A stretch of 11,253 nucleotides of DNA from contig BNVH01000096.1 in assembly GCA_025997955.1 (NCBI GenBank), positions 1 through 11,253 on the forward strand, given 5' to 3'. Positions 4,916 through 11,171 of this stretch are shown here, in pieces. This DNA is from Synergistales bacterium (GTDB lineage Bacteria > Synergistota > Synergistia > Synergistales > Aminobacteriaceae). The notes under the pieces were generated by a model. The model had not been told where the DNA came from. It searched no databases and worked only from the letters and a program-made list of their open reading frames with translations. Position 1 is the stretch's first letter. The number at the start of each line of letters is the position of its first letter. Made by a program: the position numbers and the translations under genes.

Positions 4916-5087
4916 ACTGTATCTCGGCTTTGGCTTCTTGAAGCAGTTTGACGAGTATGTCTACTTCAAGTGACGAGATAACAACTGTTGACGGGTCATC
5001 ATGATAGTCATCAATGTCGCTTATATAGATTTTATCTTCGTTCTCGTCAACAACTACTTCAAAACCCCAAATTTTTGTGTAGGACAT
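4905..5087 (-). CDS. Small acidic hypothetical protein on the opposite strand (60 aa)
   Basis: The 60-residue product (MSYTKIWGFEVVVDENEDK...) is acidic, with predicted beta strands at the N-terminus and a helix at the end (VDILVKLLQEAKAEI). The ATG at 5087 has AAAGGAGGTG about 7 bases upstream, a near-perfect RBS that argues for a real gene despite its orientation against the early operon. A longer start at 5171 would run through the divergent gene and is rejected. It is divergent from the RHH gene at 5128, and its RBS lies within an inverted repeat shared with that gene (5094-5110). The function is unknown. An antirepressor or antitoxin-like acidic protein is possible but unproven. Confidence 0.6.
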   Translation of the reverse strand: MSYTKIWGFEVVVDENEDKIYISDIDDYHDDPSTVVISSLEVDILVKLLQEAKAEIQSRQ

Positions 5088-5093
5088 TAGATT

Positions 5094-5110
5094 CACCTCC
5101 TTTCGAGGTG
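5094..5110. repeat. CACCTC-N5-GAGGTG inverted repeat between divergent genes
   Basis: CACCTC (5094-5099) and GAGGTG (5105-5110) are perfect inverted copies around CTTTC. The left arm contains the RBS of the leftward gene. The palindrome could be a binding site for the adjacent RHH protein, or a hairpin that hides the RBS. RHH repressors commonly bind such short inverted repeats at their own promoters. Confidence 0.5.
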
Positions 5111-5127
5111 AGATAGGAGGGGTGAGG

Positions 5128-5385
5128 ATGAGGCAAGGCGAAACCGTGGGATTCACGATACGGATACACAATGATCTGCTAAAAATTTTACGTTTTATCG
5201 CGGCTGATCAAGAGACTTCGATGAATGCCCTGATGGTGGATTTTCTTCAGAAACAAGCTGAACAACACCGTATTTCGCTTCCCAGCGGTCTACTTCTTGA
5301 ACAAGGAGCTGTTGGTGAAGAGTTGAGACTTTGGAAGGTCGAGGGGCTGTATAACGCGATGAGGAAGAAGGAGATGAATGTTTAA
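5128..5385 (+). CDS. Ribbon-helix-helix (Arc/CopG-like) protein
   Basis: The 85-residue product starts at ATG 5128, with AGGAGG 7 bases upstream. An in-frame GTG at 5122 lies inside the spacer and is less likely. Residues 7-45 (VGFTIRIHNDLLKILRFIAADQETSMNALMVDFLQKQAEQ) fit the Arc/CopG/MetJ ribbon-helix-helix fold: a basic beta strand (FTIRIH), a first helix, a turn with SMN, then a second helix. Such proteins are dimeric transcription regulators. The C-terminal 40 residues are helical and not assigned. The gene is divergent from the 60-aa gene and could control it through the intervening palindrome. Its stop is directly followed by the start of the PP-loop gene, so they probably form one transcription unit. 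Confidence 0.7.
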   Translation: MRQGETVGFTIRIHNDLLKILRFIAADQETSMNALMVDFLQKQAEQHRISLPSGLLLEQGAVGEELRLWKVEGLYNAMRKKEMNV

Positions 5386-6606
5386 GTGTACATGAAATTT
5401 ACGGAACTTGCGGCGGAGCAGAAGCGGCGGCCGCTGAGCTACAAGATTGAAACGGCCGCTGACGCGATAAGAGCGGGGTTTGAAAAGAGCGTTTCTCGGG
5501 CCGCTCTTGCGTTTAGCGGCGGTAAGGACAGCACTGTTTTGTGGCACTTGATACGCTGCTTTGTCCCGGAACAGGCCGAGCGCATGGCGGTTATCTTCGT
5601 CAACACCGGCGTTGAGTTTCCTGAGAGCCTGAAATTTGCCCGCGAGCTTGGGCGGCAATGGGGTGGAGATAACTTTTACGAGGCGACGCCGGAGCGTCTG
5701 GAAAAAGACGAGCTGAAGTATGAGGCGCAAAGGGCAGTGCTGGAATATCTCGTTAGGAACGGGAACATCGGCGCCGTGCTGAAACCTGATGGCAAACTCA
5801 AAACCACTCAGACTTTGGAGAGGGCTTGTCCGCCTGAGATGTGGGAAATGTTTGAAAAAGAGAGGCTTGTCTGGAAGGCCGGGACGCCGAAAAGCTATTG
5901 GTGGTGCGTTGACCAGTATGGTTATCCGATACTCGGCAAGTCGGCGAGTAAACTCAAGGCGCGGCGTATCAATATCGACTGCTTTTTGCGCTTTAGCGAG
6001 ACCAAGAGCGATAGCGTCAAGTTGCGGGAATACTACGATATGCTGCGCGACGTCAAGATTTCGCAAGCTTGCTGTTGCATACTGAAAAAAGAGCCGAGCG
6101 AGAAGTTGCAAGCGGAGTTAAAGGTTGACATGATTTTCAAGGGACTTATGGCATCGGAGAGCCGGTCGAGGAAAATCAACTTTTGTACGCGCGGCTACTT
6201 GTTTGAGTCTAAGCGCAAGTATATAGATACTCCGTTTTATCACTGCAACCCTCTGTCTATCTGGACTGATGATGACATATGGGAGTACATCAGGCGCTTT
6301 AACGTGCCGTATTCGTCGCTTTATGACCTGACCTACAGCGACAGCAAGGGCAAAGAATGCAAGATTAAGCGCAACGGCTGCGTCGGGTGTTTCACGGACT
6401 TCGGGCGCAAGGATAGCCATATGTTCGTGTTGCGACAGACCCACCCCGACAAATGGAAGGCCGTGATGAGGTACGGTATGGGGACCGAGCTCAAAAACAT
6501 GCGTGGGATGGTCAGGAAATATAGGAAGCAATCCGTACTCGATGGCGTGAGCAGCGCCGAGCAAATGGACTGGGCCATTGAAAATAGGCCTTGCGCGTTT
6601 GACTGA
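5386..6606 (+). CDS. Phage PAPS reductase/DndC-type PP-loop ATP pyrophosphatase-like protein
   Basis: The 406-residue protein belongs to the adenylyl-sulfate/PAPS reductase superfamily. It has the PP-loop AFSGGKDST at 42-50, FVNTGVEFPESLKF at 71-84, GLMASESRSRK at 253-263 and PLSIWTDDDIWEYI at 289-302, all standard for the family. Cysteines 229-231 (ACCCILKKEP) and the CVGC pair at 332 and 335 reproduce the CC...CXXC spacing that binds a [4Fe-4S] cluster in APS reductases. The catalytic C-terminal ECG(L/I)H of those enzymes is absent. Relatives include DndC of DNA phosphorothioation, so a nucleic-acid or sulfur-transfer role is possible, but no other dnd gene is here. GTG 5386 directly follows the preceding stop. 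ATG 5392 is an alternative, and both lie far from the AAGGAG at 5368. Confidence 0.85.
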   Translation: MYMKFTELAAEQKRRPLSYKIETAADAIRAGFEKSVSRAALAFSGGKDSTVLWHLIRCFVPEQAERMAVIFVNTGVEFPESLKFARELGRQWGGDNFYEATPERLEKDELKYEAQRAVLEYLVRNGNIGAVLKPDGKLKTTQTLERACPPEMWEMFEKERLVWKAGTPKSYWWCVDQYGYPILGKSASKLKARRINIDCFLRFSETKSDSVKLREYYDMLRDVKISQACCCILKKEPSEKLQAELKVDMIFKGLMASESRSRKINFCTRGYLFESKRKYIDTPFYHCNPLSIWTDDDIWEYIRRFNVPYSSLYDLTYSDSKGKECKIKRNGCVGCFTDFGRKDSHMFVLRQTHPDKWKAVMRYGMGTELKNMRGMVRKYRKQSVLDGVSSAEQMDWAIENRPCAFD

Positions 6607-6610
6607 GGCG

Positions 6611-6940
6611 ATGACTATGACCGGAACGGAAGCGACGAAGGCAAGCAGGGCGACACTTGAGGATAAGGCCAAAACCAGCACCGTGAGGCCGCGGCTGCTC
6701 AGCGTGGACGAGGCGGCCGTCATGATTGGGATATCCGTCAATACACTGAACTCTTTACGAACCGAGACACCTAAGCGGTATACGAAAGAGACCTTTGACG
6801 CGGCTGTCGCCAAAGGTCGAATTCCGCCGCCGCCTTATGTGAAGCTTGGTAACAGCGTTAGGTATGACACGCGGGACATAGATATGTGGATAGACAGGCT
6901 ACCCCATATGGGTGATCTACCGAAGGAGGAGATTGTATGA
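6611..6940 (+). CDS. AlpA/excisionase-like helix-turn-helix protein
   Basis: The 109-residue product contains RLLSVDEAAVMIGISVNTLNSLR at about 28-50, a MerR/AlpA-type helix-turn-helix, followed after an insert (TKETFDAAVAKGR) by PPPYVKLGNSVRYDTRDIDMWIDRL at 72-97. The second part is the usual wing of excisionase-like proteins that places the Arg/Tyr-rich strand in DNA. The insert of about 20 residues between helix and wing is longer than normal. It probably binds DNA as an excisionase or replication/recombination factor. ATG 6611 follows the TGA of the PP-loop gene by only a few bases. A TTG at 6578 would overlap that gene and seems less likely. Its stop overlaps the next start (ATGA). Confidence 0.75.
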   Translation: MTMTGTEATKASRATLEDKAKTSTVRPRLLSVDEAAVMIGISVNTLNSLRTETPKRYTKETFDAAVAKGRIPPPPYVKLGNSVRYDTRDIDMWIDRLPHMGDLPKEEIV

Positions 6941-7086
6941 AACAGGGGTCGAAAATACAGCTGCACGTTAGAGGGGCTACGCCGAAATTAGTGCGTAACG
7001 GTCGGTGGAAGAACTTGCGGATACGCTGGGCGCGGCGCTGGAACGCGGCACTAAATTTTCTTACCGGCACGAAAGAAGCCAGGTGA
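6937..7086 (+). CDS. Small, very basic hypothetical protein (49 aa)
   Basis: ATG 6937 overlaps the TGA of the preceding gene and has AAGGAGGAG about 6 bases upstream, one of the better RBSs in the region. The 49-residue product (MKQGSKIQLHVRGATPK... ending LTGTKEAR) is very rich in Arg, Lys and Trp (NGRWKNLRIRWARRWN) and not recognised. It could be a nucleic-acid-binding peptide. Its 3' part overlaps, in another frame, an N-terminal extension of the next gene that would start at GTG 7005. I favour this ORF and the shorter next gene because of the RBSs. Confidence 0.5.
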   Translation: MKQGSKIQLHVRGATPKLVRNGRWKNLRIRWARRWNAALNFLTGTKEAR

Positions 7087-7091
7087 CGGTG

Positions 7092-7559
7092 ATGGGTAAG
7101 AAGTATTTCTACAAAGGCGTCGTTATTGGCGTTCGAGGGAAATATGTCATCGCTAAAAACGGTATTGCCAATGAACGGTGGTATGTTTTTAATTTATCGA
7201 CAAGGAAGATTATGGCGCCTAAAACTTTTGAGGCTATAACGGAGGACGCTACGCAAGAACTACTCGACGCATGGGCGGAGAAGAAGGGGTTAGAGGTCGT
7301 GGCGGAGCCGGAGACAAAGCCGGAACCGAAAGCTGAGAGCGAGACGCCGGGGAAGAGGGTGCCGGTGGGGGCGCTGGTAAGAGGGAAAAGCTATTTTTTG
7401 CGCCCCGAAAATTCGAGCGGTGAGTTTAGGCGAGTGAGTTTTTGCGGCGATAGAGGTAACGGCATGTTTTTATTTTATGATCCAAAAAAGCCTGAATATC
7501 TTGAGTTTTCAGCTGATAAGATTGCACACTACGCCATACATGAAGTTGTGAGCACGTGA
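7092..7559 (+). CDS. Hypothetical protein with two beta-rich modules and a PE-rich linker
   Basis: From ATG 7092 the product is 155 residues. Residues 1-45 (YFYKGVVIGVRGKYVIAKN...RWYVFNLSTRKIM) look like a small beta barrel. Residues 71-86 form a Glu/Pro/Lys linker (EPETKPEPKAESE). Residues 90-150 form a second beta-rich part (GALVRGKSYFLRP...GNGMFLFYDPKKPEYLEFS). The family is unknown. AGGTGA lies 5 bases upstream. An alternative GTG at 7005 would add 29 residues, but it overlaps the 49-aa gene and has no clear RBS. Its 3' end is followed by two hairpins. Position in the early operon suggests a DNA-metabolism or host-takeover role, which is inference. Confidence 0.65.
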   Translation: MGKKYFYKGVVIGVRGKYVIAKNGIANERWYVFNLSTRKIMAPKTFEAITEDATQELLDAWAEKKGLEVVAEPETKPEPKAESETPGKRVPVGALVRGKSYFLRPENSSGEFRRVSFCGDRGNGMFLFYDPKKPEYLEFSADKIAHYAIHEVVST

Positions 7560-7562
7560 AAA

Positions 7563-7626
7563 AGGCCGCTTTTGTCGAGCGGCCTCAAAGAGAGATTCAG
7601 TCCGTGGGGCGGGTAACCCCCACGGA
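7563..7626. terminator. Two consecutive hairpins between early genes
   Basis: AGGCCGC (7563-7569) pairs with GCGGCCT (7579-7585) around a 9-base loop. TCCGTGGGG (7601-7609) pairs with CCCCACGGA (7618-7626) around 8 bases. The first has a T-run only on the minus strand (CCTTTTTC), where it would be a good rho-independent terminator for antisense transcription. Neither has a plus-strand T-run, so in the sense direction they look like RNA-processing or stabilising structures. Confidence 0.55.
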
Positions 7627-7651
7627 TATTGTAGCACATTGAGGCGCTGTG

Positions 7652-7886
7652 ATGGGACTGTTTTATCTTGACCAGCTGAATATGTTGCCGGAGGAAATGA
7701 GACTTTGGCACGCGCGGAATATCTATGAGTATCGGGTGAGCGACGGCGCCAGTCATGAGGACGCGCTCAAATTTGTGCTGTCTCTCTCAGGGACTTGTGG
7801 ACGAGGAGAGGCTTAAAAGCGTACTCGAAATCTGGCGGTATGACAGGAACTATAACGGCGATAAAAGACTCTTTCAGGGGGTATAG
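7652..7886 (+). pseudogene. Small hypothetical gene frameshifted at a TC repeat
   Basis: ATG 7652 opens a frame (MGLFYLDQLNMLPEEMRLW...HEDALKFVLSLS) that ends early at TAA 7814-7816 after GTCGRGEA. In the +1 frame the natural-looking continuation reads SQGLVDEERLKSVLEIW and RYDRNYNGDKRLFQGV to TAG 7884-7886. The join falls on (TC)4 at 7781-7788. One additional TC unit would restore a single 78-79-residue protein. The product is unrecognised. It could be a true frameshift, a phase-variable tract or an assembly error. The second half ends 2 bases before the next GTG start, so the coupling to the replication gene is preserved. Confidence 0.55.
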
Positions 7887-7888
7887 GC

Positions 7889-8716
7889 GTGAACTCTTTT
7901 ATGACTTTGTTTGAAAACGAGCTAAATGTTTTAGACGAACTTCACGACGAGGAATTTTTAGTTGTCATGAGGGCGCTTGTATCGGCTTCATTAGGACGGG
8001 ATATTCCCGAAATGAGTTATATGACACGCGCTGTTTTTAACTTGATAAACGGTCAAGTTCAGCGAGCAAAAGAACTTTCGGATAAAAGAGCGAAGTCGGG
8101 AAGTAAAGGCGGTAAGCAAAAAAACACTTGCTCAAGCAAAGATAATTTTGCTCAAGCACCTATACCTATACCTGAACCTATACCTGAACCTATACCTGAA
8201 CCTATACCTGAACCTATACCTATACCTAAAACCTCCTGCGTTTCAATCCACGCATCAACAGACGCGACAAGTAACAGCGTTGTTATAGCACCAAAAACCG
8301 AGGAGGCGAAACCAGAAACAGATACCCAAAATCCTCCTGAAGATAAGCCTCGGAGTAAGTCCAAGCCACAACGTAAGCCAATAAAACCCCTTGGCGGTGT
8401 GCCATATGACCACCAAGCTAAAGTCGTCTTCTGGGAAAACGACGGCGTAACTTGCTACGTGCCGGACGAGGCCTTGGAGGGCGTAAACCCTGACAGCGTG
8501 ACAAGGCTCTTGCAAGAACTTGGACAAGAGTATCCGCAGATAAACCTCGTCTCTGAGTTCAGGCGCGCCCGTGACTGGCTGAGGGACAAAGCGAGCCCAA
8601 GTCAGATACCCAAAAAAAGCATATTTAAATTTTTGCGTAACTGGGTATCAAGAGCGCGTCCAAGAATCTTGGGCTATGAGACTACGACTGAATTTTTACC
8701 CGCGCAAGAGGGGTGA
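7889..8716 (+). CDS. Phage replication organizer-like protein (DUF6291-type N-terminus)
   Basis: The 275-residue protein starts at GTG 7889 (AGGGGG about 8 bases upstream) or ATG 7901. Residues 1-65 (NSFMTLFENELNVLDELHDEEFLVVMRALVSASLGRD...) followed by KRAKSGSKGGKQ match the N-terminal pattern of DUF6291/DUF4373-type phage proteins, which are found next to replication genes. Residues 91-113 are a PIPEPIPE repeat, followed by a long Lys/Pro linker to about 185. The C-terminus (PDSVTRLLQELGQEYPQINLVSEFRRARDWLRD...) is typical of such proteins, possibly a helicase or DNA-contact region. It precedes the helicase with a TGA/ATG spacing of 2 bases. A role in origin recognition or helicase loading is inferred from context. 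Confidence 0.7.
   Translation: MNSFMTLFENELNVLDELHDEEFLVVMRALVSASLGRDIPEMSYMTRAVFNLINGQVQRAKELSDKRAKSGSKGGKQKNTCSSKDNFAQAPIPIPEPIPEPIPEPIPEPIPIPKTSCVSIHASTDATSNSVVIAPKTEEAKPETDTQNPPEDKPRSKSKPQRKPIKPLGGVPYDHQAKVVFWENDGVTCYVPDEALEGVNPDSVTRLLQELGQEYPQINLVSEFRRARDWLRDKASPSQIPKKSIFKFLRNWVSRARPRILGYETTTEFLPAQEG
8159..8230 (+). repeat. Twelve tandem hexamers in the replication gene
   Basis: Twelve consecutive hexamers of the form CCT(ATA/GAA/AAA) cover this stretch. The order is CCTATA twice, then CCTGAA and CCTATA alternating with four CCTGAA, then a closing CCTATA and CCTAAA. Each encodes Pro-Ile or Pro-Glu. The repeats have the regularity of iterons, and a replication origin inside the initiator gene is known in lambdoid phages (the O gene), but coding pressure for a proline linker explains them equally well. 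Confidence 0.85.
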
Positions 8717-8718
8717 CC

Positions 8719-9978
8719 ATGGTAAATCTGCATGAACTTTGTGTGACTTACGCCCACAACGGCGTGCTGAACGACCCTGAGATTGCTAAGGGCATGGTTG
8801 ACCCGGCCATGCGTGACGCCATAAACGGCTATAGCTACAATATCCGCGCTAACTCCGATTTTCAGATGGTCTTTGAGAACATCAAGCGCGACTTGGCGCC
8901 GCTTAAGGGGCTGTACTCGGACGTGGAGATAAAGCGCGTTATTGGCCAGGAAGAGGCTTGGCAGGTGCAGATAGCCGACGCGTCCGGCGAGCGTTACGTG
9001 TATCGGACGCCTGAGCAGATAAAACTTGACTTTGACAGGCATATCGAGGAGTCGCGCCTTGGCAAGGATCCGCGCATCGACGACAGCTCGCCGACTAATA
9101 GGCTAAAAGAGCTCGAAGAGTACCAGCGGACTTGGGAGGACTTCCCGGCGTTTGGCTTCGGGATCAGGAAGCTCGATGACGCCATGGGTGGCATATTACC
9201 GGGAGAGATTTGCTTGCTTACTGGCGCGCCCGGAACCATGAAGACTAGCCTTGCTTTGTCCGTGGTCGACGACTTCGTAAGACGGTCGGAAACTGGGCTT
9301 GTGTATTACGCCTCCGTGGACATGTCGCCCATCGAGATAACCATGAGGCTACTTGAGCGCGAGACATGCAAGGAGCAAAAGGAGCTTGGCTTTATGCGCG
9401 GCTCCAATCCAGATGGGTACAGGGCGCTCTGCAAAGAGCATATCACCGCTAAGTACGACAAGCGGCTTGTCATAAGCGGACACAGCGACGACAGGTTTAT
9501 GACAATTGACAGCCTGCTGCATGACTGCTCGGCGCGTCAGCCTCAGCTGATAGTCATCGACTACCTGACGCGCCTTAAACAGCCTGGACAAAGCGACTTG
9601 GACTTTGTTGAGCTTGCCATGCCTCAGATTTTGAAATACGCGCACCGGTTTCAGGCGAGTTTCCTGATACTTTCGCAAATGAGCAGGTCAAGCCGCGCCG
9701 ACCAGTCGAGCGGACGAGCCGGCGGGCACAGCAAGGGCGGCGGTATCATCGAGGAGGTAGCGCACTTGGAGCTTGAGCTGTTTCACCAGTCCGTTGAGGG
9801 CGATAAGCCAATGGTGATAGCCGCGATAACTAAAAGCCGCAGGAGTACAATCAATCAGTTCTTCTCACTTGACTACGACGGCCCCATAAAGCGCTTCACC
9901 GGCGACGCGGAAAAGATGACCAAGAACACCAAGAAAACGGCCATATTTGAGCGAGCGAACGAGGGGTATTTCGCATGA
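8719..9978 (+). CDS. RecA/DnaB-type phage replicative helicase-like ATPase
   Basis: From ATG 8719 (GAGGGG 5 bases upstream) the product has 419 residues. The C-terminal two thirds is a RecA-fold domain: GFGIRKLDDAMGGILPGEICLLTGAPGTMKTS gives the Walker A box at 169-177, LIVIDYLTRL is Walker B at 277-286, LILSQMSR with Gln320 acts as a sensor, and TKSRR at 371-375 resembles the arginine-finger region of DnaB. The N-terminal 140 residues do not look like the standard DnaB N-domain and carry NLHELCVTYAHNGVLNDPEIAKG, which may be a divergent version of it. It should unwind DNA at the phage fork. It overlaps the next gene by ATGA, and no separate DnaC-like loader is visible. Confidence 0.85.
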   Translation: MVNLHELCVTYAHNGVLNDPEIAKGMVDPAMRDAINGYSYNIRANSDFQMVFENIKRDLAPLKGLYSDVEIKRVIGQEEAWQVQIADASGERYVYRTPEQIKLDFDRHIEESRLGKDPRIDDSSPTNRLKELEEYQRTWEDFPAFGFGIRKLDDAMGGILPGEICLLTGAPGTMKTSLALSVVDDFVRRSETGLVYYASVDMSPIEITMRLLERETCKEQKELGFMRGSNPDGYRALCKEHITAKYDKRLVISGHSDDRFMTIDSLLHDCSARQPQLIVIDYLTRLKQPGQSDLDFVELAMPQILKYAHRFQASFLILSQMSRSSRADQSSGRAGGHSKGGGIIEEVAHLELELFHQSVEGDKPMVIAAITKSRRSTINQFFSLDYDGPIKRFTGDAEKMTKNTKKTAIFERANEGYFA

Positions 9979-10415
9979 AAAACAGTGTAAGCGATTTGAT
10001 TTTGTGTGACGAATACAAGGCCGTCGAGCGTGCGCTGCGTGAGTACCCCGTGAAGAGGGCGGAGCTTCTGGCGCTTAAAAAATATATCGCCGCTCTGTGT
10101 TCGTGCTCAATTTTAAGTGAAGTCGGAGCTTCGGTCGGTGTTCCGTCGTCGCCTGAAGAAAGGTTTCTTGAAGCTCTTGAAAGAGACCCGGAGTATAGGC
10201 GACTCGTGAGGTTTGTCGAGACTATGGAGACGGCGCTGAATCGCCTTGACGAAGTGGAGCTTACCATTGTGAAATGTATATATTGGCGTGGATACAGCTT
10301 AAGAGAAACAGCTAAAAAAGTGAATTACAGCCATGAAGGTGTCAACCTAATTCGCAAGAGGGCAATATCCTGTATAGCTCTTGATTTGTACCCTGAAAAC
10401 ATGTGCATTTCTTGA
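9975..10415 (+). CDS. ArpU/sigma-region-4-like late transcription regulator
   Basis: The 146-residue protein begins with a helical region (DEYKAVERALREYPVKRAELLALKKYI) typical of DUF1492/ArpU-type phage proteins. It ends with a sigma-70 region 4-like HTH: LDEVELTIVKCIYWRGYSLRETAKKVNYSHEGVNLIRKRAISCI at about 91-134, with a recognition helix near YSHEGVNLIRKRA. Proteins of this kind sit just before the terminase genes and activate late transcription. Here a candidate promoter and a short terminated leader follow directly, so that leader is a plausible target. Its start overlaps the helicase stop (ATGA). Its stop codon lies inside a TTGACA-GT-TGTCAA palindrome. Confidence 0.75.
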   Translation: MKNSVSDLILCDEYKAVERALREYPVKRAELLALKKYIAALCSCSILSEVGASVGVPSSPEERFLEALERDPEYRRLVRFVETMETALNRLDEVELTIVKCIYWRGYSLRETAKKVNYSHEGVNLIRKRAISCIALDLYPENMCIS

Positions 10416-10446
10416 CAGTTGTCAACCCTTTTTTGTGCTATATTCT
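10412..10446 (+). promoter_or_regulatory. Candidate late promoter with overlapping palindrome
   Basis: TTGACA and TGTCAA form a perfect inverted repeat around GT (10412-10425). TTGTCA (10419-10424) may serve as the -35. TGCTATATT (10436-10444) offers an extended -10 at short spacing, or TATTCT (10441-10446) at 16 bases. The palindrome is a likely binding site for the upstream ArpU-like regulator or RNA polymerase. Confidence 0.5.
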
Positions 10447-10451
10447 TATCA

Positions 10452-10515
10452 TCTAAAAAACGTGTTAAGAGATAGGCGACCCTCTCCCTTGTTGGCTGGG
10501 AGGGAGTCGCTTTTT
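10452..10515 (+). ncRNA. Short leader RNA between late promoter and terminase
   Basis: If transcription starts near 10452, the RNA would be roughly 60 nt and end at the strong terminator at 10476-10515. It contains no obvious ORF. A conserved terminated leader before the packaging genes would allow antitermination control or be a small RNA. This is an inference from the promoter-terminator layout only. Confidence 0.35.
10476..10515 (+). terminator. Strong rho-independent terminator/attenuator before terminase
   Basis: GCGAC-CCTCTCCC (10476 onward) pairs with GGGAGGGAGTCGC (10498-10510) across the loop TTGTTGGCT, with TTTTT directly after. The stem is about 12 bp and GC-rich. It stands 27 bases before the terminase start. 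It must be read through for packaging genes to be expressed from upstream, or it marks an attenuator. Confidence 0.85.
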
Positions 10516-10541
10516 ATATGAACCAAACGAGGTGAACGGGT

Positions 10542-11171
10542 ATGTTGTCAGCAATGCAGGAAGCGTTCTGCGCGGCTTATGTCGCCGATCCGAAACGCAA
10601 CGGAACGAGGGCGGCTTTGGCTGCCGGATACTCTAAAAAAAGCGCTCGTATCTTATCATCACAGGTATTAACAAACATTAACGTCCAAAAAAGGATCAAG
10701 GAGTTGGAGCGTGAGGCCTTGAGCGAGGCCGGTTTTACCCCTGAAAGCATAAGGGCGTTCGCTATCCGGCAACTCGTCGCTATCGCCGCTACGGACATGG
10801 CTGATATAGCCGAGGTCGTGTACGAGGACGACGCGCGGCGCGCCGCCGCCGTAGCGCAGCGCGCGAACAATAAAGACGGACAGCTGCCCTTAGACTTCGG
10901 CGGGGCCTTGGTCTACATAAAGCCCACGAGCGAGTGGACGGCCGAAGAGAGAACGTATGTCAAGAAAATAGGCATGGGCAAAGAGGGAATACAGATAGAG
11001 CCGCAGGACAAATTAGCGGCGCTGCGGCTACTCGCCGATATAGCGGGTATAACCAAGCAGTCGGTCGAGGTTAGCGGGGCCGGCGGGCAGCCTGTCGCTA
11101 TGAATTTGATATTTCAGCACATCGGCGGCAATAAAGATATGCCTGACATGAGCGAGAGCGCAGGCGAATGA
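10542..11171 (+). CDS. terS: Terminase small subunit (Terminase_2 family)
   Basis: The 209-residue protein has the Terminase_2-type N-terminal HTH: MQEAFCAAYVADPKRNGTRAALAAGY then SKKSARILSSQVLTNINVQKRIKEL at about 5-55, which recognises the pac or cos site. The centre (DMADIAEVVYED) and the QIEPQDKLAALRLLADIAGI block at about 151-170 are typical of this family, leading to the C-terminal part that contacts the large subunit. The ATG has GAGGTG about 8 bases upstream. It follows a strong terminator, so its expression depends on read-through or another promoter. The stop overlaps the next start (ATGA). Confidence 0.9.
   Translation: MLSAMQEAFCAAYVADPKRNGTRAALAAGYSKKSARILSSQVLTNINVQKRIKELEREALSEAGFTPESIRAFAIRQLVAIAATDMADIAEVVYEDDARRAAAVAQRANNKDGQLPLDFGGALVYIKPTSEWTAEERTYVKKIGMGKEGIQIEPQDKLAALRLLADIAGITKQSVEVSGAGGQPVAMNLIFQHIGGNKDMPDMSESAGE

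Noticed and set aside
5290..6111. Minus-strand 273-aa ORF
   Set aside because: It is antisense to the PP-loop gene, whose domains are clear, and its composition looks like a shadow frame.
6118..6813. Minus-strand 231-aa ORF
   Set aside because: It lies opposite the PP-loop and AlpA-like genes and has no RBS or family signature.
8159..8230. CRISPR array
   Set aside because: The units are contiguous hexamers without spacers and lie in a coding frame.
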